A stretch of 64,000 nt of DNA from Aporrectodea caliginosa (GCA_020284085.1 JACEVL010000938.1:381001-445000); one strand, 5' to 3'. Positions 12,164-24,584 are shown, counted from the stretch's first letter. Program-made: numbers and translations. The notes: generated from the letters alone by a model not told the origin.

Positions 12164-12699
12164 AGGCACCAATCAATGGTTGCTTTTTCAGCAATACCAT
12201 AGTCCGGCTGATTTTACTGGAATATTACAAGGTGATTTTTAGTGTTAATGCATGTGGCTTAATTACTAGCTCCAGCATGAGTTGACCTAGTGTTAGTGTA
12301 AGCAAGATTCAGAGATATCAAGTGAGCAGCATCTCTAATGGATAGTCATGTTTGGTTTCTTGTAAAATTGAGGCTCAGACGGCAAGGACCAGATCTGGCA
12401 AGTGCACTACATAACTCAGAAAACAAAGTCACAGTTTCAGCTAAGAAGATATGATAGGACTCTGATATCTCCTGGATAATAGGAAGATAAACAATATCTT
12501 CGGTTGAACAGAGCAATATCTTCGGCTTATCGTTCTCTGTTAAGATTAAGGCCTTTATCACTCTAATTAAGTCGTTAATTAAGTTGCACCTTGTTAGGTC
12601 TATTAGAAAATCATGAGACAACAGCTTTGAGAGATTCTTAAGGGTGCTACATGAATCATCAGGTATTTACAAACAAGAAGGAAGGACATAGGGCTTGGC

Positions 12700-13140
<441 letters not shown>

Positions 13141-13324
13141 TGAAAACAAACAGAGGCATACACACAGACGATCTGGGAATGAAAAGCAGAGACTGAACAG
13201 GGTCAGATGGTTGGCCAGAAGTTCAAGCAAACAGATGGAGGGAAAGATCTCCAGAAGATAGATGGAAAGAAGTGGATGGATGAAGGGAAAGGGAAATTGG
13301 TCCACCAGACAAGATCACGTGCTT

Positions 13325-13465
13325 ACGAAGAAGAAGAAGAAGAAGAAAGACAGGAGAGGGGAGAGGGAAACAGAAGGAGGAAGAGGAGAGACAGAAAGAG
13401 GAAGAAGAAGACGAGGAGGAAGACAGAAGAGGGTAGAGGGAGACAGAAGGAGAGACAGACACAGT
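13325..13465. repeat. Purine-strand block (GAA/GGA)
   Basis: About 140 bp almost purely A and G on the plus strand. Confidence 0.85.
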
Positions 13466-14202
13466 GTCAAGAAAGCAAACATAACAAACCAGAATCCAAT
13501 AAATCAGTTTTCCAGCACAAACGGACGAATACACCCAAAAACACATACATACGTACACCCACACATACGTCTGTATCTCACCACCAATGTACACACGTCC
13601 TGCCCCTCCCTGTTCCCTCCTCTGCCCTGCCCTGCCCTCCCTTCATCCTGTTGGATCCTCTCCAACTCCAAGCAACCGCCCTGCCTTCAAACGCCGCGAC
13701 ATCTAATCCACAAGGAGAATTTTGACATTTTGATGAAAGGGAATCCCCGGCCATTACTTCGGCCACCCCCAGGCAGTTCTGCTTAATTTACCACACTCCC
13801 TCCGCCGCCTCTCTTTCCATTTCAAAAGGATGCAACGGAATTACATTTTCTTTAGACTTCGGCAGCAGTTTCCTCAGCACACTGACATAGACAAACAGAC
13901 AGACAGACATACACACATATTCAGACATACACATAAACACGTATCTACACAATTTGGGATAGCCATGAGCTTTGCAAAGGTTCTGAAAATGATCTATATA
14001 AATAGCCATACATACACAACCATGTTAAGGTACGGCTGTATTTCTTCGGAAGTGTACATATTCTCTGTGCATGCACTCTGCAGAGTCAGACATCTGCTAA
14101 ATAACATATTCCGATGTCTGACAGAACAAATAAGAGATTGTAAGATGTCATAACATTAGAAATTCTATACAGCCAACAATACGTTTGTTTTTGTTTGACG
14201 TG

Positions 14203-14275
14203 TAGGTAGGTAGCCGCATGGTTTGAGCGCTATCCCTGTGATGCGAAGTGCGCAGGTTCAATCTTTCTTCCTCTG
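14203..14275 (+). mobile_element. tRNA-like SINE head
   Basis: TAGGTAGCCGCATGGTTTGAGCGC and GCAGGTTCAATCTTTC sit at A-box/B-box spacing. Next to it begins an inverted LINE-A 3' end. Confidence 0.4.
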
Positions 14276-14284
14276 GCCACCCAC

Positions 14285-14452
14285 AATCATCATCATCATC
14301 AGTTCCTGACGCCAGCCACTTTGGGGCGATGGGTACGAATAAATGATCTCCACTGCCCTCGATCATGCGTCAAGTCCACTGCTCCCCTTAGTGTCAGTCC
14401 AAGTGATGTTAAGTCCTCATTTATATTATCTATCCAGAGTAGTCTTGGTGTG
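14285..14452 (-). mobile_element. LINE-A 3' end
   Basis: Read on the minus strand, WIDNINEDLTSLGLTL ... HDRGQWRSFIRTHR ... VAGVRN* runs into (ATG)n. This is the C-terminus of an RTE-like LINE polyprotein (GRP-x-x-RW-[IL]D type ending) with the stop next to the triplet tail. Confidence 0.65.
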
Positions 14453-14630
14453 GCTATTGTGCTTGACTATCAGCTGAGAGCTCGTGAGTTCAAATCCCTG
14501 CCAGAGCAGAAATTTGGTTTGAGATTCCTGTTCCCCCCTAGCCACCTCAGCTACAATGAGTACACTGTCGGTGGGAAGATCAGACGGTAAGGGAGAGGAC
14601 TTGCCAACCTTTCAGATAAGCTTTAGGGAC
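14448..14630 (+). mobile_element. tRNA-derived SINE, family 2
   Basis: GGCTATTGTGCTTGACTATC, then GAGTTCAAATCCCTGCCAGAG (B box at about 14485-14501), CAGAAATTTGG, TAGCCACCTCAGC, and ACTGTCGGTGGGAAGATCAGACGGTAAGG. This order recurs at 19452, 24815, 35333 and 57212. Confidence 0.6.
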
Positions 14631-14639
14631 TGCTGAGGA

Positions 14640-14715
14640 AAAGAAATCATGGAACAAATTTCTGTTCAGGCGGGAATTTGAACCCATGAGCTATCCGTTG
14701 GCAGTCCAGCACACT
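14640..14715 (-). mobile_element. tRNA-derived SINE family 2, 5' part
   Basis: Reverse complement contains CCAGTGTGCTGGACTGCCAAC and GGGTTCAAATTCCCGCC. It stands in opposite orientation to the neighbouring copy at 14448-14630. Confidence 0.5.
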
Positions 14716-14937
14716 GGCCACAAGATTATAGCGAATTTAACTTAATATGTCATTTTGGCTCACACTTCAGGCTATACCAATTTATGTAGAATCCAAAAAG
14801 AATCAGAATATCAGAAGAAAACAAGAAAAAGAGCAACAAACGATGCTAATTAGTAATCACTAATTAGCGAGAGGAATTGATCCAGACAATCAGAGATGCA
14901 CCAGGTAGAGCTGATTACACATTGCACAGGGATAACA

Positions 14938-15110
14938 GGGATAGAGAGATAGAGAGATAGAGGGATAGACAGAGACAGACAGACAGACAGACACACATAC
15001 ATACAGACAGGCAGACAGACACATAGACAGACAGACACAGTGGATTTCAACGAGACAGACAGAGCCACAGGCACACAGACACAAACACAAACAGATACAC
15101 ACAAATGTAC
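14938..15110. repeat. (GATA)n / (CAGA)n
   Basis: GATAGAGAGATAG and ACAGACAGACAC runs. Confidence 0.85.
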
Positions 15111-15454
15111 ATAGACACAACAACTAAACTGAATCAGACACACAGAGTGTCACAGACAAGGGAAGATGAAAGAACACAGAGAGGAGCATGACCACAAACC
15201 GGATGTAGGCCCACCTGGCTCAAAACGACCTCACAAACCAACTCCTCCTCCCCTCCCCCACAACAACTATGAATAAGAATCTATATAATAAAATTTCTCA
15301 TGGACTTCTGACTAATCCACTTAGTCAGTCCACCCACCGCTGACATTCAATAATTCCACGCATACAGTGAGTAACAGTAAATGTAAACCTACATGTGTTT
15401 TTTCTATATATAGCGACCCTCTTGTGACTCTACTCTGCTCATTTTTCAATGAAT

Positions 15455-15650
15455 TGATTCGGGGGTAAAGAAACAAAGGCAGACCAAAACTACACTGTAT
15501 AGATAATATAAATGAGGACATAACATCACTTAGACTAACACCTAAGAGGAGCAAGGGATTTGACAAATGACCGAGGACAAACGAGAGATCATTTATTCGT
15601 ACCCATCGCCGCCAAATGGCAGGCGCCAGGAACTGATGATGATGATCGGG
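15455..15650 (+). mobile_element. LINE-A 3' end
   Basis: GRPKLHCIDNINEDITSLRL ... RSFIRTHRRQMAGARN* followed by TGATGATGATGAT. The same ending as 14285-14452 in the other orientation, 1 kb away. Confidence 0.7.
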
Positions 15651-16147
15651 TGAGATTCATGATCACCACCGCCGCTGCCCGTTTGAAAGGGTTCCACCCC
15701 CTTCAAATCCCCTTGTGTACGTACAAGCAACTCTTGCTATATTGCAGACCCATGAAAGATCTCTCCATAAAGTTTGAAAGGGTATGACCACCCGCTGCAA
15801 ATCCCCCGCGTGTACGGACTGCCAACCCACGCAATATTGGAGAACCATGAAATATCTTTTTATAACTTACGAAGCATTCGGTACAGAAAAACAAGTCATA
15901 TACCAATAAAACCGGAAATAACTTACACATATTTGACACTGCATTTGAACAGTGCAAGAGAACTGAACAGAATATCGACTGCTATTATGATGGGGTCTAC
16001 TGAAGAGGCGCTGTATTACATTATTATGAGAATTCTAATAACTAATATGCCTGTGCATATCTGCCATTAGTGTATAGTGTAGAACTACGAACCGCTCAAA
16101 TGCCTTACGTAACTAACCGGTATATAGTCCATGTAAAAGCTTCACTC

Positions 16148-16247
16148 TCATGATCTCATCATCATCATGATGAACATTATCTTCAAATCATCATCATCAT
16201 CATCATCGTCGTCGTCATCATCATCATCGTCATCAAACCCACTGTTG

Positions 16248-16281
<34 letters not shown>

Positions 16282-16440
16282 ACCCACTGTTGTCATCTTC
16301 ATCATCGCCACAATCACTGTCACCACTGTAGTTATCACCATCATGGTTATCATCATTGCCATCATCATGGTAGTCATCAACATCACGGTAGTTGTTGGCA
16401 TCATCATCATCATGGTTGCCTTCAGTCATCATCATTTCTG
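16148..16440. repeat. (ATC)n, long degenerate
   Basis: Triplet array with CGTCGT and CACTGT interruptions. Confidence 0.9.
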
Positions 16441-16442
16441 GA

Positions 16443-16562
16443 GGCTCTATGCCAAGCCAGTTTCTGATAAACTGGAGTTGCTGCAATGGCTCGGATTTGA
16501 ACCTGATGTATTGGGAAGCATAAGCCCAGGTCTTACCCACTAAGCCAACACGCACTCCAGAG
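16443..16562 (-). mobile_element. tRNA-like SINE head
   Basis: Minus strand: GTGTTGGCTTAGTGGGTAAGACC and CAGGTTCAAATCCGAGCC at tRNA spacing. No acceptor stem, so not called as tRNA. Confidence 0.45.
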
Positions 16563-16789
16563 ATACAAATAGCGCAAATTGATTATTAAAGCAGTCACGA
16601 GAATGTATTTACGACCAATAATGTGACAGTGATGTGACAGCCAGGGCCGTCCATAATTGTGATATACCCTCACCATGGTGACGGGTTATTCTTGTGATGG
16701 GCAAAGTAAGAGCCATCCGTGGCTGCCGAGACAGGGGAAATCAGTGACCATCTTCTTGTCCATCTGGGTCAGCATCTTGAACCAATTTA

Positions 16790-17105
16790 TCCACAGCAAC
16801 ACCTGTTTATGCTGCAGCAACTGATTTAATGCTGCAGCATCAGCAACAGCTGCAGTTACTCGAGCATCAATAGCTGTGGCTTCAATCCTAATGGTATCGA
16901 AATAATGGTACTGCTTCAGTACCAGTGGCACCAGTAGCAGTTGTATAAAGTACGAGTGACAATAGCAGCAGCATAAAAATAGTAATGACATCAATTATTA
17001 TAACAGTGGCCTCAGAACCAATGGCATCAAGTGCTTTGGCATCAGTAGCAGTAGCATAAATAATAGTGGCATCAGTAGCAGTGGCTTCAGTACCATAACC
17101 AAAAC
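16790..17105. repeat. Degenerate GGCATCAGTAGCAGT minisatellite
   Basis: GCATCAGTAGCAGTGGCATCAGTACC-like words, unit about 12-15 bp. Confidence 0.7.
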
Positions 17106-17154
17106 CCTCCCTCTTCTCCTGTATCAATAAACTCTCTGCTTACCACACAACCCT

Positions 17155-17435
17155 TTCTCACCCACCTCAGAAATGCTCTTCTCACCCACTATATCTCCTC
17201 CCTACCCCACCAAGGTCCATTTCTGACCCACTGCTAAAATCCTCTTCTCACCAATCACCCCTTTTCACCCACTACCCCATCTCACCCACCACCCCTTCTC
17301 ACCCGCCACCCCTCTTACCCACCACCTCCTCTTACCCACCACCCCTTCCACCCACCACATCTTCTCACCCACCACCTATTCTCACCCACCACCTCTCCTC
17401 ACCCCTCACCCACCACCTCCCCCACCCACCATCGA
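17155..17435. repeat. CACCCACCACCCCTTCT minisatellite
   Basis: C-rich array with a unit of about 17 bp. The lower strand is G-rich. Confidence 0.8.
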
Positions 17436-17960
17436 TGCATACCTCCGTCCTGTTCAGCAATTTCCTGGACAAATTGGTTGTTTATGAATTTTGGATGAAG
17501 CGTCAAAGTGGGACACATAAAATCCTCACGACGGACTGAGACGACGGACCCCACTTCCTCCTCACATCCTCATCCTCCTCAGCCGACCGTCACCTCATTC
17601 CTCGCGTCTCTCATCCGGATCTCTGTGGACTTCATCCGCTTCGCGTCCATCAGACTGCATCAACACTCCGCAATCATCATACAGTCCACCACTCAGCACT
17701 TCTTCATCATCATCACCAGACCACACTGATTTCATTGACCCACATATCCCTGCACCATTGGCCGACATCCCTGCACCACTGCACTTAGCCAGGAACACTA
17801 CATCATGTGAAATGCAACGGAATACATCACATGTGTCAACGACAAATGACACAGCAACAACACATCAAATGCATTAGCACTAAACACATGGGAACACAGC
17901 ACCTAATAAAACACTGAACCACATTGTTATAAAAATCTTGATATTTCTAAATCAAACACT

Positions 17961-18279
17961 TGGGCCCGCCGAGAGGGGGGCACAGGGGGCAAAAACCCAG
18001 GGGCCCGGCGACTTTTAGGGGCCCGGGCTGGGCCCAGCAATCAACTTATGAAAAATATTATAATCAGTTATACAAAGTTTATGATTTATGCCTTTTAGAA
18101 TATAATATTACGGACACTTAACTACAATAGTTGCACATACAAATATAATTTTGAAGGGTTGTACCCGCACTATTATTATTTCAGTTTGTTTTAAAACAAA
18201 TTATCTCATAAAGTCTTAAGATAGTTAGGGGCCCGTGACTGCTCTACCTAGGGGCCCGGAATTTCTATCGGCAGCCCTG
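17961..18279 (+). mobile_element. Decayed non-autonomous DNA element, copy 2
   Basis: Second copy of the element at 2655-3112. Left TGGGCCCGCCGAGAG and right (reverse complement) CAGGGCTGCCGATAG form imperfect inverted ends. It is followed at once by a LINE 3' end fragment (18283-18345). Confidence 0.6.
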
Positions 18280-18282
18280 CTC

Positions 18283-18345
18283 ATTTATTCGTACCCATCG
18301 CAGCCAAATGGCTGGCATCAGGAACTGACGGTGATGATGATGATA
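18283..18345 (+). mobile_element. LINE-A 3' end, short
   Basis: TCATTTATTCGTACCCATCGCAGCCAAATGGCTGGCATCAGGAACTGA with a GAT tail. Confidence 0.65.
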
Positions 18346-19451
18346 CTTATAAAAGATAAGCAAAGGGCACCAGCTTATTCAGGAGTGCTTCTTGGTGTCA
18401 CAGGCTTGTACACAGGTACCAAGTGGAGGTCCGAGTCTGGTTGCCAAACACACGACATGTGTCAGCAACAATGAAAATGTCACCCATAACCATTTAATAC
18501 AAAGTCCCCACATGTGCCAGCCACGCGACTATATCTCAGACCACCTCGGGTTTTGTTTGCATCATCAGCGTCGCATTGCGAAGTTTCTGCAATTCACATT
18601 TACACAACAGAAGAGCCAGGGACAAAACAGGACATTAAACGAATCCGAAACGGAGGACCATACAAAGACAACGTTGTTCACTTAAGAGCCGGAAATCAGT
18701 TACTTCCGTCTCAGAGGGGTAAAGACACCCCCAAACGGCCTTTCCGACACACCCCAGCTCCGTGTCTCCATCCCTGAAGGGCCTGAAGCTATGCAGACCC
18801 ATTCCGTTTACTAAACACAACAGCTACTATCCCCCATACCAATAAAACAACAGGGTCTATTTAAGGAAAAGCCACCGTGGCAGGCCCCGCTTCCCCACTC
18901 AAACCCACCCACCATTCTCGATTAATAAAGCGCTATAGATAGAAACCGAATCTAAGACAAATATTATGGACAGATGCCGGCAATTCGTAGATCTGTTCAG
19001 TGTAGGGTCGACTCTTCTGTAAACTCAGCTCAGCCTAGATAAACATATATGAGCACAATCAGCTCAGACTAAGGTAAATTCTGGGTCCCTGCGGGAAAGA
19101 CGCTGTCTCCCTTTTCCTAAGGGGGTTCCATCATCAGGGAAAGGACAAATTCCAAAGTCCACGACATGGGACTGAGCAAGGGCTCCTACATAATAAGCCT
19201 GTGCACTGCAGGGATCGTTGTTTACTTCCCACTTCAACGCCCACATTAAGACCCGCTGCATGGTGACCTCACGGGCACACCACTGTGCACAAGGTCATCA
19301 CACATAATCTATCTCACCCCGCCACCTCTTAGGTTCATGTACTCATCTTAAGTAGTTATTATGTTATCCAGACACTTCGTAGGAAGAAGAAAAGCAGTGT
19401 CTTTACCTACCCCAAAGATAGTCACAGGTATGGATCAAGTGTTAGCGACTT
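18346..19451. other. No gene seen
   Basis: Mixed-composition unique sequence. A 65-residue minus frame at 19064-19261 has no recognisable motif. Confidence 0.45.
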
Positions 19452-19640
19452 CGTTTTTCCCAGCCTCGGTGTATGACGGTGGGTGGCCCGTATTCCCACT
19501 TATGTGTACGGTCAGTGAACTCATTCACTATGGCCGAGTTGGCTAGGGGACGCAAGCGGCACCAAAATCTCCAAATAAATTTCTGCCCTGGTGGGGGATT
19601 TGAACCCACGACCTCCCGGTTGACAGTACAGCACATTAAC
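19452..19640 (-). mobile_element. tRNA-derived SINE, family 2
   Basis: The minus strand carries CTGTCAACCGGGAGGTCGTGG and GGTTCAAATCCCCCACC (B box, 19594-19610), then CAGAAATTTAT, TAGCCAACTCGGCCATAGTG and a CCGAGGCTGGG end. Confidence 0.65.
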
Positions 19641-20003
19641 AGATAGACCCCCTCAAAGGCACTGCTCTTCATGATCACTACACTGTTGAGCAATCGATTA
19701 GGCCACAGGGTTAGACCATACCCTAAAGCACACCATCCCCTCAAAAAACAATAAAAAGAATCAATAACTCTGATGATAGAATATAATGCAGCCGACTCTT
19801 GCTGTCTGACTCTATGTCTGATGAATGATTGAGCAATGTAAACAGAACGCAAGATAGTTCAACAAGACCAACTCTGTACAACTATGAATCGTGTTTACCC
19901 AGCATTTAAATTTCGGACCTACGGTTGTCCACAAACCACACAGCATGAATATTTTTCTTTCAAGGTGAACCTCGGAAATGTTGTATTCGGAAATGTTGTA
20001 TTG

Positions 20004-20331
20004 CAGTGCTTTCCAAACTTTTCAGTGTCACAGACCGCTGGGATTTTTCACCGCAGGAGGATCAGTGTCAATTTATTAATTATTTCTCTGTTTCGTTTTC
20101 AATCACTTAAGTTCTTCAAAAATTGATTTAAATGCATGTTTAGCCAATTATGTGACTCTATTGCCCTTTAAATGCTATCCTAATAAGTCTTTCTGCTATG
20201 ACATTTAAAAATATAATAGTCATTTCTTGATTCCGAGACAATTTGACCAGTTTCTTGACTCACTTTGGGACCGGCAACTGAGGACTCGCGGAATGGCACC
20301 GGTCCGCGGACCACCACTTTGGGAAGCACTG
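20004..20331 (-). mobile_element. 328-bp hAT-like non-autonomous element
   Basis: The tips read CAGTGCTTTCCAAA and, on the other strand, CAGTGCTTCCCAAA. The flanking 8-bp duplications TTGTATTG are at 19996-20003 and 20332-20339 and are perfect. Its sequence matches the element at 48938-49325 in inverted orientation, including the ACCGGTCCGCGGACCACCACTTTGGG end. No coding capacity. Confidence 0.9.
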
Positions 20332-20342
20332 TTGTATTGTAT

Positions 20343-20470
20343 TGATTGGCTACAGCAATTGCAATGGGTTTGAGTCTCCTCTGAGGACCTTGAGCAAGTC
20401 CTTCACTGACAGTTGCTCAGCAAGTGAATTGCAATTGTAAATGAGCATTTATATAGCGCCATTCAGACAG
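20343..20470 (+). mobile_element. tRNA-derived SINE family 1, partial, joined to a LINE-type tail
   Basis: GGGTTTGAGTCTCC (B box), GACCTTGAGCAAGTCCTTCAC and GTTGCTCAGCA match the family. It starts directly after the target duplication of the hAT element ending at 20331 and runs into ATTTATATAGCGCC, an inverted LINE/SINE tail word. Confidence 0.5.
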
Positions 20471-21255
20471 CATACATACATACTTACATACGTATTCATT
20501 ACAACAATCCGTTGGAAACGTCTGAATGTACTATGTCGCTTTAAGGCTGCATGTTCGTTCTACATTTCAAATAACGTTGTAAATTTGGTATAGGACTTCC
20601 AGTAATGGATATAGGACCATATTTTATATTCCTCTGTTTATTCAGCTGACTGCACACTTAAGAGAGCTCTTTTGCTACCTTCTGCTACTGTCCTAATGAA
20701 AACCATGATATTGTTGTTCTCGTTTTTGTCTCACCAAGTTTGTTTGGTAAATAAAGATTGATTTAATTGAAAGTCTGCTGTTTTCTGTGCTAAAAACCCA
20801 TATGAGCTCAAGGATTTCAAAACAAAATGTCACCAATGCAGTACTTGAAACTCGCAACACTTAACCGTGCAAGAATTTGCCTATAAGCATCTATGCACAT
20901 AATATAACCCCTTTAAAGTACTTCACAAAAGCACTGCATCTTTGTTTCTTTGCATTTATTTAGGTGCATTTGCATGGTAATCGTACCATAAACTCCAAAT
21001 TCTAAAGCGCTACTCTAAAGCTAAGCCTATTCACGAGTGATGATCCGTGGAGTATCGCCGAGGCATGATCTGAATATTCAATTAATGTCATATTCTTTTT
21101 ATCGGTCTTCACTTTCCTCTTAGGCGCCTCTCAGAAGTGCCTCATCAAAGACAATCCGTTGAACGTGGTGTACAGAGACGAATAATGTAAAAAATTGGAC
21201 GTTTATATAGGATGATTCAAGGTGGTCCCCACCAATAAGGTCACTGAAGCTAATT

Positions 21256-21401
21256 CAGAGATGGGCATGATTAGTTAAATTGCTAATCGATTAGAATTAG
21301 AATTAGCTACTGAAATTTTCTTAATTAGAATAAGAATTAGAAGAATCTTGTAGCTAATCGATTAGAATCAGAATTAGCCAAATTTAGACAAACAGCTAAT
21401 C
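21256..21401. mobile_element. Probable truncated hAT-like MITE rich in ATTAG motifs
   Basis: The left end CAGAGATGGGCATGATTAG resembles common hAT tips. GCTAATCGATTAGAATTAG and its variants recur, and CATGATTAG returns inverted at 21393-21401. The matching terminal CCCATCTCTG is missing on the right. Confidence 0.45.
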
Positions 21402-21685
21402 ATGTCACAAGACAAGCAATCTAATCCACTGGCTACTATGACCTCCTTTGTAAAGACGTGTATATATAATTATGTACATAAGCATCTATGTATCTACGTT
21501 TCTATATCTTCATCTATGTATACATCTATCCCTATATCTAAACATTTACATCAGCACCAAGTAGTACCTCTCAGAAGCACTGCACTCATTAGCCTAAGTG
21601 TTGTTCAAGTTAATTAAGAGCAAAAAGGCTATCTTCGAACAGGGCTAAGATAATTGGAAAAATCGCCACTGGCCAACACTTGCCT

Positions 21686-21786
21686 GTGCGCAAACACACC
21701 CACACACACATACACACACAAACACACACACACACACACCCACCCACACACACACCCACCCACACCTACACCCACCCACCCACCCA

Positions 21787-21825
<39 letters not shown>
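21686..21825. repeat. (CA)n with CCCACC interruptions
   Basis: CA-rich compound microsatellite. Confidence 0.9.
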
Positions 21826-21995
21826 TCTGGATTTGCCAGAGAGAACTGTTTAAAACATCTGTATACAGTAAAGCCACGTCGGCCTTCCTTACTTCCTTCC
21901 ACAGGAGACAAGATAAGAAGCCAAGCACTTGAAGGAAACAAACAACTGTCAATGAAAAGGTGAAGTGCAATTTCCACGTCATCTTCACCTCAGAC

Positions 21996-22067
21996 TTAAC
22001 GCTTTAACGACGAGAGTGTACTGAAAGTGAATGGGAAACCAAAGCAGCTCGTCATGTTAAGTGTTAA
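21996..22067. mobile_element. Tiny inverted repeat bounded by TTAA, piggyBac-like
   Basis: TTAA-CGCTTTAACGACGAG at the left pairs imperfectly with CTCGTCATGTTAAGTG-TTAA at the right. A 72-bp element with TTAA borders fits a very small piggyBac-type MITE, but the arms have gaps. Confidence 0.35.
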
Positions 22068-22343
22068 GCATAGACTACAATAAAAACAATTACAAGACGA
22101 TATCAGTAATAACTGTTCAATAAATGCATTAAAGAATCAGCAGGGTCAAGGCCATATGGCTGCTATAGAAAAACATGAACATTAACATTTAAATTAACAA
22201 TGATACCAACAGAACTCTCTCTAATCTAATAAAAAAAAGCACATTCACATAATTAACTACCCAACTGAATACATATGGTGACCAAAGATACACTTTTTAC
22301 ACTATGATAAAGGTGCTATAAAAATCAGTAGATTACATTACAT

Positions 22344-22686
22344 CAGTGGTTCCCAAGCTCTTTTCATGGAGGGCAAAGTGTTACTTTTTAAATATCATGG
22401 CAGGCCACAGAGATCTGAAAAATATTTTTCTTGCTTCTTACTTACGCCTAAATTTCTGATGACCTTTTTTTTGCTTTTCCAACTTTTTCCAGTGGAAAAT
22501 TGTTAAAATCGTCAAAAGCGCTCTCATTTTGTCATTTTGCGCCCCTCATTTTGTAACTGAAATCGAAAATCAAGAAAACAAGGTAATTAAATTTTTTTTC
22601 CAACATTTGTGAGTGACTGTCGCGGGCCACATTCAAAGGGTTGGCGGGCCACTTTTGGCCCGCGGGCCACGGTTTGGGAACCACTG
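22344..22686. mobile_element. 343-bp hAT-like non-autonomous element
   Basis: The tips are CAGTGGTTCCCAA at both ends. The perfect 8-bp duplications CATTACAT are at 22336-22343 and 22687-22694. The right subterminal region carries GGCCCGCGGGCC, a 12-bp palindrome. The tips resemble the 20004/48938 family, but the interior differs. No coding frame. Confidence 0.9.
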
Positions 22687-22825
22687 CATTACATTACCAG
22701 AACAAGCAGCCTAACAACCTGTGACATGAGCTTCTCAGCTCCTCTTTTTGCTTCTTTTCCACAAATGCCTGAAGACCATGTTGTTCAATCATCGTTTCAT
22801 TATGTTAGGAGCACGCTCAGATGAG

Positions 22826-22880
22826 TCTCTTGAAGTGGCGCTATATAAATTTGCAATTACCATTACCATTACCATGACAT
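22826..22880 (+). repeat. LINE/SINE 3' tail word GGCGCTATATAAAT with (ATTACC)n
   Basis: GAAGTGGCGCTATATAAATTTGCAATTACCATTACCATTACCATG. Similar tails lie at 33347 (-), 40188, 43166, 47234, 48208, 51042 (-), 44869 (-) and 58325 (-). They resemble the 3' ends of L2-like LINEs and dependent SINEs. Confidence 0.55.
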
Positions 22881-23239
22881 AAATAGGAACAATTACACAC
22901 ATAAACAAATACATCAGGGATCTGGACCTCTAAACGCAAAACAAAACACAGAAGCTAACCCAGCAGACCTATCTTCCTTTATAGTCGTATAACACACACA
23001 TTTACCACTGACATAGGTCCGTATATTTAGAAACACACCTATATAAAACAACATACACTGGGATCATGTGGTGGATAACTGCTCAGAGAACATCTGGTTT
23101 ACATAAGGCACGGCCTTATGGCATCAACGTCACGTCTAACAGTGCAATCGATAGCCAGGCTTTTTAACTCTATACACAATCATTGGCTTCTGTCTTCTAT
23201 AAACTGGAACAACCAATACCTCCAATTGCAGTCTTTGTC

Positions 23240-23635
23240 CGCATAATTAGGCATTCATATGGCATAATTAGGCATTTCAATGGAATAATTAGGCATTCAT
23301 ACGGCATAAATAGGCAGTTATATCATAATATATGGCACAATTAAGCATTCAGTTGGCATAAGCAGGCATTTACATTGCACAATTAGGCATTCATATCTAT
23401 CATATGGCATAATTAGGCATTTATAAGGCACAATTAGGCATTCATATGGCATAATTAGGCATTCATGTGGCATAATTAGGCATTCATATGGCATAATTAG
23501 GCATTCATATGCCATAATTAGGCATTCATATGGCATAATTAGGCATTCATATGGCGTAATTAGGCATTCATATGGCGTAATGAAGCACCTATAATGGCAT
23601 AATTACTAATTAGGCATTTATATGACACCTTTCTT
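23240..23635. repeat. 21-bp minisatellite
   Basis: Unit GCATAATTAGGCATTCATATG, about 18 copies, with the most regular ones at 23400-23570. The 21-bp unit keeps frames open. Confidence 0.93.
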
Positions 23636-23803
23636 AAAACTCCAACAACCAGAAACTAAACAATGGCTCCGAAATGCAAAACAATTAAAAAAGAATGGAA
23701 TTTGTTGTCAACAGGAAAATATCTTAACAAATTACTAGTGTCAGCCATGCACAGATACACAAGTCAACTTTCCATCATGCTGAGATATGTATTCTAAGTA
23801 TGT

Positions 23804-23985
23804 GTAGCTGGCTGGTTAGAGCGCTCACCTTTTAACACGGAGAGCACGGGTTCAAGTCTCCCCAAGACAGTTACTGTGTAGGGACATTGAGCAAGGCCTA
23901 CAGTACACCCACAATTGCTCAGCACCATCAATTACTGCCTGGCTATTAGATAGTGGCACTCCATAAATGCGCAAAAATAATAAGT
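23804..23985 (+). mobile_element. tRNA-derived SINE, family 1, best copy
   Basis: TAGCTGGCTGGTTAGAGCGC (A-box part) and GGGTTCAAGTCTCCCC at 23848-23863 (B box) sit at tRNA spacing. They are followed by the body ATTGAGCAAGGCC...TTGCTCAGCACCATC and the end TAGATAGTGGCAC. Confidence 0.65.
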
Positions 23986-24384
23986 ATATAAAATTCCAGC
24001 CATGCACACTGTAATATTTCTGCTGTGCATTCATCATCGGGTCATTAAAAGGCTCCATATAAATCGCCAGATACAGTTCAGCCCCGAAACTACTCTTGAA
24101 AAAGCAATAACTCTGGCTGATGATTTTGGGTTTCCTCAGGGCATACAAGAGTTATGACATTCAACCTAAAAACCTCATACCGCTTGCCCCTCTGTACTAT
24201 GAACTCATCCAAGCAACACTGGCTTCCAGCGCTCTGTCTGTCTGCTATGGTCCACCATCAATCTTTTCTGGCTGACCTCTCTGAACGACCATACCAGCTG
24301 ACCGCAATCGAAATAGTGGACCGCAAGTCATAATGTCTTGAACTGTCTAAAAACGTTTGTAGTTCTCATACGAATCGGACCGAT

Positions 24385-24580
24385 TTACACATGATACACA
24401 AAGGCAGACCAAGACTACGCTGGATAGATAATATAAATGAGGACATAACATTAACTGGACTAACACCAAAGAAAGCAATGGGCTTGACAAATGACTGAGG
24501 ACAATGGAGATCATTTATTCGTACCCATCGCCGCCAAATGCTGGTGTCACGAACTGATGATGATAATGATGATGAATTAC
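24385..24580 (+). mobile_element. LINE-A 3' end, best copy
   Basis: GRPRLRWIDNINEDITLTGL, TPKKAMGLTND, a stop where the other copies read Arg (CGA to TGA), then GQWRSFIRTHRRQM and a GAT tail. A LINE-B end follows directly. Confidence 0.75.
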
Positions 24581-24584
24581 TCTG

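Noticed and set aside
12346..12621. 91-residue minus-strand frame
   Set aside because: Not repetitive and superficially protein-like, but no recognisable domain, splice signals or start context. Kept out of the annotation.
23304..23600. CRISPR-like array
   Set aside because: The 21-bp units are contiguous with no spacers, so this is a minisatellite in a eukaryotic genome.
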